A DNA stretch of 64,000 nucleotides, taken from contig NZ_AP023189.1 in NCBI RefSeq assembly GCF_012767755.2, positions 682,001 to 746,000 of the forward strand, in the 5' to 3' direction. The position numbers were made by a program, and so were the translations under genes. Shown piece by piece: positions 8,282 through 18,156 of the stretch; the first letter of the stretch is position 1, and the number at the start of each line of letters is the position of its first letter. The DNA is from Pseudomonas tohonis. Its GTDB lineage: Bacteria; Pseudomonadota; Gammaproteobacteria; Pseudomonadales; Pseudomonadaceae. The notes beneath the pieces were generated by a model. The model searched no databases and was not told the origin of the DNA. It worked only from the letters and a program-made list of their open reading frames with translations.

Positions 8282-8587
8282 TCAGCTGAATACCGGACGG
8301 AAGAAGCTGCGCTCGTAGCTGAGGATGCAACGGGTTTCCTCGGCATAGCCGAAGGCCGCGATGCACTCGGCGTCCGCCATGGAGCGGGTGCGGTAGTCCT
8401 CGTAGGCCGCCAGGCTGGGGAAGCTGAACATCGCCAGCGCGACATTGTTCGCGCCTTCGGAGGGCAGGAAGTAGCCGTGGTGGGTGCCGCCGAATTTCTC
8501 CACCAGGGGAATCCAGAGTTTTCCGTAGTGCTCGAATTCGGCCAGCTTGTACGGATCGATGATGTAGCGCAGGTAGCAGGTGATCAT
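8282..8587 (-). CDS. NIPSNAP family protein
   Basis: A 101-aa single-domain ferredoxin-like protein. The start M-I-T-C-Y-L-R-Y-x-I-D-P and the later S-F-P-S-L-A-A-Y-E-x-Y-R pattern are typical of bacterial NIPSNAP proteins. Biochemical role is unknown. I start at ATG 8587 because the upstream extension runs through intergenic repeats. It faces away from glyA1. Neighbourhood suggests, but does not show, a link with glycine betaine catabolism. Confidence 0.75.
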   Translation of the reverse strand: MITCYLRYIIDPYKLAEFEHYGKLWIPLVEKFGGTHHGYFLPSEGANNVALAMFSFPSLAAYEDYRTRSMADAECIAAFGYAEETRCILSYERSFFRPVFS

Positions 8588-8759
8588 GGAGTCGCTCGTC
8601 CAGGCGCATGCGAAATGCTGCGGGGAGTCGAAACTATCCACTGCCACCCTCGCTGTCCAGGCGCGTCGCTGTGGGCATCTTCGCCAGCTGACGGCTGATC
8701 GGTTCACGTACAGCCGGGCGAGAGCCCCGGCTTGCCTGGCGTTGCGCCATCCACGCACA

Positions 8760-8896
8760 GCTTGTCCACAGATCGCTGCACAGCTTCTGTGCGTAAGAGT
8801 TTCGCTAACCCTCTGACATCGCACAATAAATGCGCAATGGGCCGCAGCCTGCGCAGGCCCTGGCCGGTTGCGCGGGGTGTACAGCTTATCCACAGC
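8760..8896 (+). repeat. Composite DnaA-box repeat, copy C
   Basis: Opens with CAGCTTGTCCACAG (box 8762-8770). Next come GCACAG-N3-CTGTGC and the CTCTGACATCG / ATAAAT core, and it closes with CAGCTTATCCACAG (exact DnaA box 8886-8894). Its core 8776-8835 matches 5958-6017 at about 41 of 60 positions. The closing box is also the start of a short element running to about 8917. Confidence 0.65.
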
Positions 8897-8945
8897 TTGG
8901 TCCACCGTAACTGTGGGTGACCGGGTCTGCTGCATGGATGTTCGA

Positions 8946-8968
8946 TTGCGACCCTTTGCATGTCGCAA
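8946..8968. promoter_or_regulatory. Operator-like inverted repeat upstream of glyA1
   Basis: TTGCGAC, nine bases, GTCGCAA: perfect 7-bp arms, ~122 bp before the glyA1 start. In P. aeruginosa this operon responds to sarcosine through the AraC-type regulator SouR and to GbdR. Which protein, if any, binds this palindrome is inference. Confidence 0.5.
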
Positions 8969-9090
8969 ACGCATTCTCCCGTGGCGTCCGTAGGCATCTG
9001 GCAAGGCAGGGCGAGTCATACCATCGCTGCAAACGGGAAGCCCCCGTACCAAACGACAGGCGCCACCGCAGGCGCGTCAGGAGATCAGCG

Positions 9091-10344
<1,254 letters not shown>

Positions 10345-10359
10345 TCCAGGAGCACGCGC

Positions 10360-11610
10360 ATGCAACGTTATTCCGGCTTCGGCCTGTTCAAGCATTCCCT
10401 GAGCCACCACGAGAACTGGCAGCGCATGTGGCGCAACCCCACGCCCAAGCCGGTCTATGACGTGATCGTGGTCGGCGGCGGCGGTCATGGCCTGGCCACG
10501 GCCTACTACCTGGCCAAGGAATTCGGCGTGAAGAACGTCGCAGTGGTCGAGAAGGGCTGGCTGGGCGGCGGCAACACCGCGCGCAACACCACCATCGTCC
10601 GCTCCAACTACCTGTGGGACGAGTCGGCGCACCTCTACGAGCATGCGATGAAGCTCTGGGAGAACCTCTCCCAGGACCTCAACTACAACGTCATGTATTC
10701 CGCCCGTGGCGTCTACAACCTGTGCCACACGCTGCAGGACCTGCGCGACTCCGAGCGCCGCGTGAGCGCCAACCGCCTCAACGGCATCGATGGCGAGCTG
10801 CTGGACGCCAGGCAGGTGGCCGAGGAGATCCCCTACCTCGACTGCAGCAAGAACACCCGCTACCCGGTCCTCGGCTCCACCGTGCAGCGCCGTGGCGGCG
10901 TGGCCCGCCATGACGCCGTGGCCTGGGGCTATGCCCGCGCCGCCGACGCCCTGGGCGTCGACCTGCTGCAGAACACCGAAGTGATCGGCTTCCGCAAGCA
11001 GGACGGCGTGGTGATCGGCGTCGAGACCAACCGCGGCTTCATCGGCGCCAAGCGCGTCGGCGTGGTCACCGCCGGCAACTCCGGGCACATGGCCAAGCTC
11101 GCCGGCTTCCGCCTGCCGCTGGAATCCCACCCGCTGCAGGCGCTGGTATCCGAGCCGATCAAGCCGGTCATCCACAGCGTGATCATGTCCAACGCCGTGC
11201 ATGGCTACATCAGCCAGTCCGACAAGGGCGACCTGGTCATCGGTGCCGGCATCGACGGCTACAACGGCTACGGCCAGCGCGGCTCCTACCCGACCATCGA
11301 GCACACCCTGCAGGCCATCGTCGAGATGTTCCCGGTGCTCTCGCGCGTGCGCATGAACCGCCAGTGGGGCGGCATCGTCGACACCACTCCCGACGCCTGC
11401 CCGATCATCGCCAAGACGCCGGTGAAGAACCTGTTCTTCAACTGCGGCTGGGGCACCGGCGGCTTCAAGGCCACCCCCGGTTCCGGCCACGTGTTCGCGG
11501 CGAGCCTGGCCAAGGGCGAGATGCACCCGCTGGCCAAGCCCTTCTCCATCGAACGTTTCCACAACGGCGCACTGATCGACGAGCACGGCGCCGCTGCCGT
11601 GGCTCACTAA
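10360..11610 (+). CDS. soxB: Sarcosine oxidase beta subunit
   Basis: A 416-aa flavoprotein subunit of heterotetrameric sarcosine oxidase, which oxidises sarcosine to glycine plus 5,10-methylene-THF and H2O2. The dinucleotide-binding V-V-G-G-G-G-H-G motif lies near residues 32-39. A conserved R-H-D segment near residue 188 is where the family carries its covalent flavin (recalled). It is followed after 11 bp by soxD. Confidence 0.95.
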   Translation: MQRYSGFGLFKHSLSHHENWQRMWRNPTPKPVYDVIVVGGGGHGLATAYYLAKEFGVKNVAVVEKGWLGGGNTARNTTIVRSNYLWDESAHLYEHAMKLWENLSQDLNYNVMYSARGVYNLCHTLQDLRDSERRVSANRLNGIDGELLDARQVAEEIPYLDCSKNTRYPVLGSTVQRRGGVARHDAVAWGYARAADALGVDLLQNTEVIGFRKQDGVVIGVETNRGFIGAKRVGVVTAGNSGHMAKLAGFRLPLESHPLQALVSEPIKPVIHSVIMSNAVHGYISQSDKGDLVIGAGIDGYNGYGQRGSYPTIEHTLQAIVEMFPVLSRVRMNRQWGGIVDTTPDACPIIAKTPVKNLFFNCGWGTGGFKATPGSGHVFAASLAKGEMHPLAKPFSIERFHNGALIDEHGAAAVAH

Positions 11611-11621
11611 GGAGACCCGCC

Positions 11622-11948
11622 ATGCTGCACATCTTCTGCCCCCACTGTGGCGAGCTGCGCTCCGAAGAGGAATTCCACGCCAAGGGCCAGGCGCACATCC
11701 CGCGCCCGCTGGACCCCAACGCCTGCACCGACGAGCAGTGGGGCGACTACATCTTCTTCCGCGACAACCCGCGCGGCATCCACCACGAGCTGTGGGTGCA
11801 CGCGGCCGGCTGCCGCAAGTACTTCAACGTCACCCGCCACACCGTGACCTACGAAATCCTCGAGACCTACAAGGTCGGTGAGCGCCCTGCCATCACCGAC
11901 GCCGGGACCCAGGAGAAGAAAGCCGTGGACCAAGGAGTAACGGCATGA
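11622..11948 (+). CDS. soxD: Sarcosine oxidase delta subunit
   Basis: A 108-aa zinc-binding small subunit. C-P-H-C at residues 6-9 and a later H-A-A-G-C supply the zinc ligands known for this family. It is structural in the SoxABDG complex. Its stop overlaps the soxA start (ATGA), indicating translational coupling. Confidence 0.95.
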   Translation: MLHIFCPHCGELRSEEEFHAKGQAHIPRPLDPNACTDEQWGDYIFFRDNPRGIHHELWVHAAGCRKYFNVTRHTVTYEILETYKVGERPAITDAGTQEKKAVDQGVTA

Positions 11949-14900
11949 GCCAGCCCAACCGTCTTTCCAAGGGTGGCCGCATCGACCGCAGCCAGCCCCT
12001 GACCTTCACCTTCAACGGGCAGAGCTACCAGGGCTACGCCGGCGACAGCCTGGCCGCCGCGCTGCTGGCCAACGGCGTCGACATCGTCGGCCGCAGCTTC
12101 AAGTACTCCCGTCCGCGCGGCATCGTCGCCGCCGGTGCCGAAGAGCCCAATGCCATCCTGCAGATCGGCTCCACGCCCGCCACCCAGGTACCCAACGTGC
12201 GCGCCACCCAGCAGGCGCTCTACGCCGGGCTGGTGGCCGGCAGCACCAACGGCTGGCCGAGCGTCAACACCGACCTGATGGGCATTCTCGGCAAGGTCGG
12301 CGGGCAGATGATGCCGCCCGGGTTCTACTACAAGACCTTCATGTACCCGCAGAACCTCTGGCTGACCTACGAGAAGTACATCCGCAAGGCCGCCGGCCTC
12401 GGTCGCGCGCCGACCGAGACTGACCCCGACATCTACGACCACATGAACCGCCACTGCGACGTGCTGGTGGTGGGTGCCGGCCCCGCGGGCCTGGCCGCCG
12501 CCCTGGCCGCTGGCCGCAGTGGTGCGCGGGTGATCCTCGCCGACGAACAGGAAGAATTCGGCGGCAGCCTGCTCGACACCCGCGAGACCCTCGACGGCAA
12601 GCCCGCCGCCGAATGGGTGGCGCAGGCCATCGCCGAACTCGAGAAGCTGCCGGAAGTGACCCTGCTGCCGCGCGCCACGGTCAACGGCTACCACGACCAC
12701 AACTTCCTCACCATCCACCAGCGCCTCACCGATCACCTCGGCGAGACCGCGCCCATGGGCCAGGCCCGCCATCGCGTGCACCGCGTCCGTGCCAAGCGCG
12801 TGGTGCTGGCCGCCGGTGCCCACGAGCGCCCGCTGGTGTATTCGAACAACGACGTGCCGGGCAACATGCTCGCCGGCGCCGTCTCCACCTACGTGCGCCG
12901 CTACGGCGTGGCGCCGGGCAAGGAGCTGGTGCTGTCCACCAACAACGACTACGCCTACCGCCTGGTGCTGGACTGGCTCGACGCCGGGCAGAAAGTGGTC
13001 GCCGTGGCCGACGCCCGGAGCAACCCCCGTGGCGCCTGGGTCGAAGAAGCCCGCGCCCGTGGCGTGCGCATCCTCACCGGCAGCGCCGTGATCGAGGCCC
13101 GTGGCAGCAAGCGCGTGACCGGTGCACGCATCTGCGCCATCGACGTCAAGGCGCACAAGGTCACCAGCCCCGGCGAGGTGGTCGACTGCGACCTGATCGC
13201 CAGCTCCGGCGGCTACAGCCCCGTGGTGCACCTGGCCTCCCACCTGGGCGGCAAGCCCACCTGGCGCGAGGACATCCTGGCCTTCGTGCCGGGCGAGGGC
13301 GGCTTCCAGAAGCGCATCTGCGCCGGCGCCGTGAACGGCGTGTTCGCCCTGGGGGACACCCTGGCCGATGGCTTCGAGGCGGGCGCCAAGGCGGCCGCCG
13401 AGGCCGGCTTCAAGGAAGTCACCGGTACCCTGCCGAAGGCCGAGAAGCGCCACGAGGAGGCCACCCTGGCGCTGTTCCAGGTGCCCCACGACAAGTCCAC
13501 CGCCCGTGCGCCGAAGCAGTTCGTCGACCTGCAGAACGACGTCACTTCCGCCGGCATCGAGCTGGCGACCCGCGAGGGCTTCGAGTCGGTCGAGCACGTC
13601 AAGCGCTACACCGCGCTGGGCTTCGGCACCGACCAGGGCAAGCTGGGCAACATCAACGGCCTGGCCATCGCCGCCCGTTCGCTGGGCATCAGCATCCCGG
13701 AAATGGGCACCACCATGTTCCGCCCGAACTACACCCCCGTGGCCTTCGGCGCCGTCGCCGGCCGCCACTGCGGGCACCTGTTCGAGCCCAAGCGCTACAC
13801 CGCCATGCAGCGCTGGCACCTGGCCAATGGCGCCGAGTTCGAGGACGTCGGCCAGTGGAAGCGCCCCTGGTACTTCCCCAGGAATGGCGAGGACCTGCAC
13901 GCCGCCGTGGCCCGCGAGTGCAAGGCCGTGCGCGAGAGCGTGGGCATCCTCGACGCGTCCACCCTGGGCAAGATCGACATCCAGGGCCCGGACGCCCGCG
14001 AGTTCCTCAACCGCGTCTACACCAACGCCTGGACCAAGCTGGACGTGGGCAAGGCCCGCTACGGCCTGATGTGCAAGGAAGACGGCATGGTGATGGACGA
14101 CGGCGTGACCGCCTGCCTCGCCGACAACCACTTCCTGATGACCACCACCACCGGCGGTGCCGCGCGCATCTTCGAATGGCTGGAGATCTACCACCAGACC
14201 GAATGGCCGGAGCTCAAGGTGTACTTCACCTCGGTCACCGACCACTGGGCCACCATGACCCTGTCCGGCCCCAACAGCCGCAAGCTGCTGGCCGAGGTCA
14301 CCGACATCGACCTGGACAAGGACGCCTTCCCCTTCATGAGCTGGAAGGAAGGCCTGGTCGGCGGCGTGCCGGCGCGGGTGTTCCGCATCTCCTTCACCGG
14401 CGAGCTGTCCTACGAGGTCAACGTCCAGGCCGACTACGCCGCCGGCGTCTGGGAAAAGCTCATCGAGGCCGGCAAGAAGTACAACCTCACCCCCTACGGC
14501 ACCGAGACCATGCACGTGCTGCGGGCCGAGAAGGGTTTCATCATCGTCGGCCAGGACACCGACGGCTCCGTCACGCCGGATGATCTCGACATGGGCTGGG
14601 CGGTCGGTCGCAACAAGAGCTTCTCCTGGATCGGCTGGCGCGGCATGAACCGCGAGGACTGCCTGCGCGAAGACCGCAAGCAGCTGGTGGGCCTCAAGCC
14701 CCTGGACCCGAACAAGGTGCTGCCGGAAGGCTCGCAGCTGGTGTTCGACCCGAAGCAGTCGATCCCCATGACCATGGTCGGCCACGTTACCTCCAGCTAC
14801 ATGAGCGCGGCGATGGGGTATTCCTTCGCCCTCGCGGTGGTGCGGGGCGGCCTCAAGCGCATGGGCCAGAAGGTCTTCGCCCCGCTGGCGGACGGCAGCG

Positions 14901-14965
14901 TGATCGAGGCGGAGATCGTCAGCTCGGTGTTCTACGACCCGAAAGGGGAGCGCCAGAATGTTTAA
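11945..14965 (+). CDS. soxA: Sarcosine oxidase alpha subunit
   Basis: A 1006-aa subunit. The N-terminal ~100 residues form a ferredoxin-like 2Fe-2S fold domain. A V-V-G-A-G-P-A-G-L-A-A-A dinucleotide site lies near residue 176, and the C-terminal ~400 residues form an aminomethyltransferase (GcvT-like) folate domain that captures the methyl carbon as methylene-THF. Length is normal for the family. The gene overlaps soxD by 4 bp and is followed 57 bp later by soxG. Confidence 0.95.
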   Translation: MSQPNRLSKGGRIDRSQPLTFTFNGQSYQGYAGDSLAAALLANGVDIVGRSFKYSRPRGIVAAGAEEPNAILQIGSTPATQVPNVRATQQALYAGLVAGSTNGWPSVNTDLMGILGKVGGQMMPPGFYYKTFMYPQNLWLTYEKYIRKAAGLGRAPTETDPDIYDHMNRHCDVLVVGAGPAGLAAALAAGRSGARVILADEQEEFGGSLLDTRETLDGKPAAEWVAQAIAELEKLPEVTLLPRATVNGYHDHNFLTIHQRLTDHLGETAPMGQARHRVHRVRAKRVVLAAGAHERPLVYSNNDVPGNMLAGAVSTYVRRYGVAPGKELVLSTNNDYAYRLVLDWLDAGQKVVAVADARSNPRGAWVEEARARGVRILTGSAVIEARGSKRVTGARICAIDVKAHKVTSPGEVVDCDLIASSGGYSPVVHLASHLGGKPTWREDILAFVPGEGGFQKRICAGAVNGVFALGDTLADGFEAGAKAAAEAGFKEVTGTLPKAEKRHEEATLALFQVPHDKSTARAPKQFVDLQNDVTSAGIELATREGFESVEHVKRYTALGFGTDQGKLGNINGLAIAARSLGISIPEMGTTMFRPNYTPVAFGAVAGRHCGHLFEPKRYTAMQRWHLANGAEFEDVGQWKRPWYFPRNGEDLHAAVARECKAVRESVGILDASTLGKIDIQGPDAREFLNRVYTNAWTKLDVGKARYGLMCKEDGMVMDDGVTACLADNHFLMTTTTGGAARIFEWLEIYHQTEWPELKVYFTSVTDHWATMTLSGPNSRKLLAEVTDIDLDKDAFPFMSWKEGLVGGVPARVFRISFTGELSYEVNVQADYAAGVWEKLIEAGKKYNLTPYGTETMHVLRAEKGFIIVGQDTDGSVTPDDLDMGWAVGRNKSFSWIGWRGMNREDCLREDRKQLVGLKPLDPNKVLPEGSQLVFDPKQSIPMTMVGHVTSSYMSAAMGYSFALAVVRGGLKRMGQKVFAPLADGSVIEAEIVSSVFYDPKGERQNV

Positions 14966-15026
14966 GCAGCAGGCCGAGACCATGGAATTCGACGGTGCCG
15001 GCGTGCACCAGGCAGGTGAGAAATGA
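14958..15026 (+). CDS. Possible 22-codon bridging ORF between soxA and soxG
   Basis: An ATG inside the last soxA codons opens a 22-codon frame that ends in TGA overlapping the soxG ATG (ATGA). Both junctions are overlaps, so ribosomes could re-initiate from soxA to soxG through it. The peptide is polar and has no features. It may simply be a translational relay or chance. Confidence 0.25.
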   Translation: MFKQQAETMEFDGAGVHQAGEK

Positions 15027-15664
15027 GCGCAGTGAACGTGTACAAGCAGCGTCCGGACGAACTGGCCGGCGAGTCGCCGCTGTTCCATGCCGGGCTCGAC
15101 GAGCTGGCCGGTAAGGGCGCCCTGGGCAAGCCCGGCGGTGCCGGCGTCACCCTGCGCGAGAAGAAGCTGCTCGGGCACCTGGTGCTGCGTGGCGATGCCC
15201 GTGACCCGGCCTTCGCCGGTGGCGTGCACAAGGCCCTGGGGCTGGAGTTGCCCGTGGCGCTGACCCTGGTGGCCAGCGGCGAGACGTCCCTGCAATGGCT
15301 GTCGCCGGACGAGTGGCTGCTGATCCTCCCCCGTGGCGAGGAGTTCGCCGCCGAGCAGCGCCTGCGTGAAGCCCTGGCGGGGCTGCACCACGCGGTGATC
15401 AACGTCAGCGGCGGGCAGACCGTGCTCGAGCTGAGCGGACCCAAGGTGCGCGAGGTGCTGATGAAGTCCACGCCCTACGACGTGCACCCGAGCAACTTCC
15501 CGGTGGGCAAGGCGGTGGGCACCACCTTCGCCAAGTCGCAACTGGTGATCCGCCACACTGGCGAGGAAACCTGGGAACTGCTGATCCGCCGCAGCTTCTC
15601 GGACTACTTCTGGCTCTGGCTGCAGGACGCCAGCGCCGAGTACGGGCTGGCGATCAAGGCCTGA
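15023..15664 (+). CDS. soxG: Sarcosine oxidase gamma subunit
   Basis: A 213-aa GcvT/YgfZ-like fold subunit of heterotetrameric sarcosine oxidase. Characteristic segments are W-L-S-P-D-E-W-L near residue 92 and R-R-S-F-S-D-Y-F-W near the C-terminus. Last of the four sox genes; purU follows after a 109-bp spacer containing two hairpins. Confidence 0.92.
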   Translation: MSAVNVYKQRPDELAGESPLFHAGLDELAGKGALGKPGGAGVTLREKKLLGHLVLRGDARDPAFAGGVHKALGLELPVALTLVASGETSLQWLSPDEWLLILPRGEEFAAEQRLREALAGLHHAVINVSGGQTVLELSGPKVREVLMKSTPYDVHPSNFPVGKAVGTTFAKSQLVIRHTGEETWELLIRRSFSDYFWLWLQDASAEYGLAIKA

Positions 15665-15773
15665 AGGCAGGGTGGACGAGGCCGTTCTCGTCCACCGCAG
15701 CACAGCGAAGGTGGATGGGTGAAGCGTCATCCACCCTACGCCCCCGGATAGCGTGGATTACCGAGGTCCCGAC
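15665..15773. repeat. Two hairpins between soxG and purU, one a dispersed repeat
   Basis: A perfect 10-bp inverted repeat GGTGGACGAG/CTCGTCCACC occupies 15671-15696. A second palindrome, GGTGGATG/CATCCACC, lies at 15710-15735. The 30 bases 15710-15739 are the exact reverse complement of 27057-27086. They may partly terminate or protect the sox message. Confidence 0.7.
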
Positions 15774-16631
15774 ATGAGCCGCACCCCAGACACCTGGATC
15801 CTCACCGCCCACTGCCCCAGCGTGCTGGGCACCGTGGACGCGGTGACGCGCTTCCTCTACGAGCAGCGCTGCTACGTCACCGAGCACCATTCCTTCGATG
15901 ACCGGCTCTCCGCGCGTTTCTTCATCCGCATCGAGTTCCGCCAGCCCGACGGCTTCGAGGAGCAGGCCTTCCGCGCCGCCCTGGCCGAGCGCGTGGCGCC
16001 CTTCGACATGCAGGTCGAACTGACCCCGCCGAGCTACCGCGCCAAGGTGGTGCTGATGGTGAGCAAGGCCGACCACTGCCTGAACGACCTGCTCTACCGC
16101 CAGCGCATCGGCCAGCTGGCCATGGACGTGGTGGCGGTGGTGTCCAACCACCCCGACCTGGAGCCCCTGGCGCGCTGGCACGACATCCCCTACCACCATT
16201 TCCCCCTCGACCCCAACGACAAGCCCGCCCAGGAGCGGCGCGTCCTGCAGGTGATCGAGGAGACCGGCGCCGAACTGGTGGTGCTCGCCCGCTACATGCA
16301 GGTGCTGTCCCCCGAGCTGTGCCGCCGCCTGGACGGCTGGGCGATCAACATCCACCACTCGCTGCTGCCCGGCTTCAAGGGCGCCAAGCCCTACCACCAG
16401 GCGTACCAGAAGGGCGTGAAGCTGGTGGGGGCCACGGCCCACTACATCAACAACGACCTCGACGAGGGCCCGATCATCGCCCAGGGCGTGGAGCCGGTGG
16501 ACCACGCCCATTACCCCGAGGACCTAATCGCCAAGGGCCGCGACATCGAGTGCCTGACCCTGGCCAAGGCCGTGGGCCTGCACATCGAGCGCCGGGTGTT
16601 CCTCAACGCCAACCGCACCGTGGTGCTCTGA
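15774..16631 (+). CDS. purU: Formyltetrahydrofolate deformylase
   Basis: A 285-aa enzyme hydrolysing 10-formyl-THF to formate and THF. It has an N-terminal ACT-like domain (residues ~1-85) and a formyltransferase-fold domain with N-I-H-H-S-L-L-P-G-F near residue 190. In this operon it recycles THF charged by sarcosine oxidase. ATG 15774 with GAGG upstream gives the normal length. This is the copy linked to choline catabolism in P. aeruginosa (purU2). Confidence 0.93.
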   Translation: MSRTPDTWILTAHCPSVLGTVDAVTRFLYEQRCYVTEHHSFDDRLSARFFIRIEFRQPDGFEEQAFRAALAERVAPFDMQVELTPPSYRAKVVLMVSKADHCLNDLLYRQRIGQLAMDVVAVVSNHPDLEPLARWHDIPYHHFPLDPNDKPAQERRVLQVIEETGAELVVLARYMQVLSPELCRRLDGWAINIHHSLLPGFKGAKPYHQAYQKGVKLVGATAHYINNDLDEGPIIAQGVEPVDHAHYPEDLIAKGRDIECLTLAKAVGLHIERRVFLNANRTVVL

Positions 16632-16808
16632 ACCAACAGACGCAGCCCGGGCTCCAGTCCGGGCGCGTGCCCGACCCCGGGCTACAGCTTTCGGAAACCG
16701 CCCTGCCAAGGTTCATCGGCGGTGTCCGGCAACAGACACAAGCTCCAGTACAAGGCCGCGTGGCCCAGGCCGCGCCTTTGTATCCACAACAACAAAGGAG
16801 ATTCATGC
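16632..16808. other. purU-fdhA spacer
   Basis: Contains a hairpin built on GCCCGGGCT / AGTCCGGGC at about 16646-16665 without a T-run. This is a dispersed palindrome also seen in part near 8240, 18140 and 36700. A strong AAAGGAG ribosome site for fdhA lies at the right end. No gene. Confidence 0.5.
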
Positions 16809-18008
16809 ATGTCTGGTAATCGTGGTGTCGTCTATCTCGGCGCAGGCAAGGTCGAGGTACAGAAGATCGACTATCCCAAGATGCAGGACCCGCGCGGTCG
16901 CAAGATCGAGCACGGGGTCATCCTGCGCGTGGTATCCACCAATATCTGCGGCTCGGACCAGCACATGGTGCGCGGCCGTACCACCGCCCAGGTCGGCCTG
17001 GTGCTCGGCCACGAGATCACCGGCGAGGTGATCGAGAAGGGCAGCGACGTCGAGAACCTGAAGATCGGCGACCTGGTCTCCGTGCCCTTCAACGTCGCCT
17101 GCGGCCGCTGCCGTTCCTGCAAGGAAATGCACACCGGCGTCTGCCTCACCGTCAACCCGGCCCGTGCCGGCGGCGCCTACGGCTACGTCGACATGGGCGA
17201 CTGGACCGGCGGCCAGGCCGAGTACGTGCTGGTGCCCTATGCCGACTTCAACCTGCTGAAGCTGCCTGACCGCGACAAGGCCATGGAGAAGATCCGCGAC
17301 CTGACCTGCCTCTCCGACATCCTGCCCACCGGCTACCACGGCGCGGTCACCGCCGGCGTCGGCCCGGGCTCCACCGTCTACGTCGCCGGTGCCGGCCCGG
17401 TCGGCCTCGCCGCTGCCGCGTCCGCGCGCCTGCTGGGTGCCGCGGTGGTCATAGTCGGCGACGTCAACCCGGTACGCCTGGCCCACGCCAAGGCCCAGGG
17501 CTTCGAGATCGCCGACCTGTCCAAGGACACCCCGCTGCACGAGCAGATCGCCGCCCTGCTGGGCGAGCCGGAAGTGGATTGCGCAGTGGACGCCGTGGGC
17601 TTCGAAGCACGAGGCCATGGCCATGCCGGTGCCCAGCACGAAGCGCCGGCCACGGTGCTCAACTCGCTGATGGGGGTGGTGCGCGTCGCCGGCAAGATCG
17701 GCATCCCCGGCCTCTACGTCACCGAGGACCCGGGCGCGGTGGACGCCGCCGCCAAGCTGGGCAGCCTGAGCATCCGCTTCGGCCTCGGCTGGGCCAAGTC
17801 GCACAGCTTCCACACCGGCCAGACCCCGGTGATGAAGTACAACCGCCAACTCATGCAGGCGATCATGTGGGACCGCATCAACATCGCCGAAGTGGTCGGC
17901 GTGCAGGTGATCAGCCTGGACGATGCGCCCCGTGGCTACGGCGAGTTCGACGCCGGCGTGCCGAAGAAATTCGTCATCGACCCGCACAAGCTGTTCAGCG
18001 CCGCCTGA
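16809..18008 (+). CDS. fdhA: Glutathione-independent formaldehyde dehydrogenase
   Basis: A 399-aa zinc-dependent medium-chain dehydrogenase oxidising formaldehyde to formate with NAD+. Catalytic-zinc Cys is in N-I-C-G-S-D (near residue 46); structural zinc Cys are in C-G-R-C-R-S-C-K-E-M-H-T-G-V-C (~98-112); NAD site is V-A-G-A-G-P-V-G-L-A. It detoxifies the formaldehyde released by GbcAB and dimethylglycine oxidation. I start at ATG 16809, just after AAAGGAG; an out-of-frame ATG at 16805 overlaps it. A terminator follows. Confidence 0.95.
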   Translation: MSGNRGVVYLGAGKVEVQKIDYPKMQDPRGRKIEHGVILRVVSTNICGSDQHMVRGRTTAQVGLVLGHEITGEVIEKGSDVENLKIGDLVSVPFNVACGRCRSCKEMHTGVCLTVNPARAGGAYGYVDMGDWTGGQAEYVLVPYADFNLLKLPDRDKAMEKIRDLTCLSDILPTGYHGAVTAGVGPGSTVYVAGAGPVGLAAAASARLLGAAVVIVGDVNPVRLAHAKAQGFEIADLSKDTPLHEQIAALLGEPEVDCAVDAVGFEARGHGHAGAQHEAPATVLNSLMGVVRVAGKIGIPGLYVTEDPGAVDAAAKLGSLSIRFGLGWAKSHSFHTGQTPVMKYNRQLMQAIMWDRINIAEVVGVQVISLDDAPRGYGEFDAGVPKKFVIDPHKLFSAA

Positions 18009-18059
18009 CCCACCCGCAAACCCCCGGTACCGCGCCTGCTACGTTGCGGTACCTGTTTT

Positions 18060-18088
18060 CGAGGAGCCCATGGGCTCCTCTTTTTTAT
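18060..18088 (+). terminator. Terminator after fdhA
   Basis: Perfect stem GAGGAGCCCATGGGCTCCTC followed by TTTTTTAT; ends the glyA1-sox-purU-fdhA region. Confidence 0.9.
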
Positions 18089-18156
18089 GGGGGAAGGCGG
18101 GGGGCACCTGGCCTCGCACCCGAAGGCCGGACTGCTCCGTAGCCCGGGCTCCCTAG

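Larger units (their letters stand above)
8588..9090. other. Intergenic region: composite repeat and glyA1 control region
   Basis: About 500 bp without a gene. The left half is a composite DnaA-box repeat (8760-8896). The right half holds the inverted repeat TTGCGAC-N9-GTCGCAA (8946-8968) upstream of glyA1. Confidence 0.6.

Noticed and set aside
5728..8900. Possibility that the DnaA-box cluster is the chromosomal replication origin
   Set aside because: No dnaA, dnaN, recF, gyrB or other origin genes are nearby, there is no clear AT-rich unwinding zone, and boxes are spread over 3 kb between metabolic genes.
11867..15730. A very long minus-strand reading frame (about 1287 codons) opposite soxDAG
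   Set aside because: It mirrors the codon structure of GC-rich coding sequence on the plus strand, is rich in Gly/His/Val/Ala with no family motif, and the plus-strand genes are unmistakable.
16722..16808. N-terminal extension of fdhA starting at 16722
   Set aside because: The in-frame extension has no family similarity, and the AAAGGAG site just before 16809 marks the real start.
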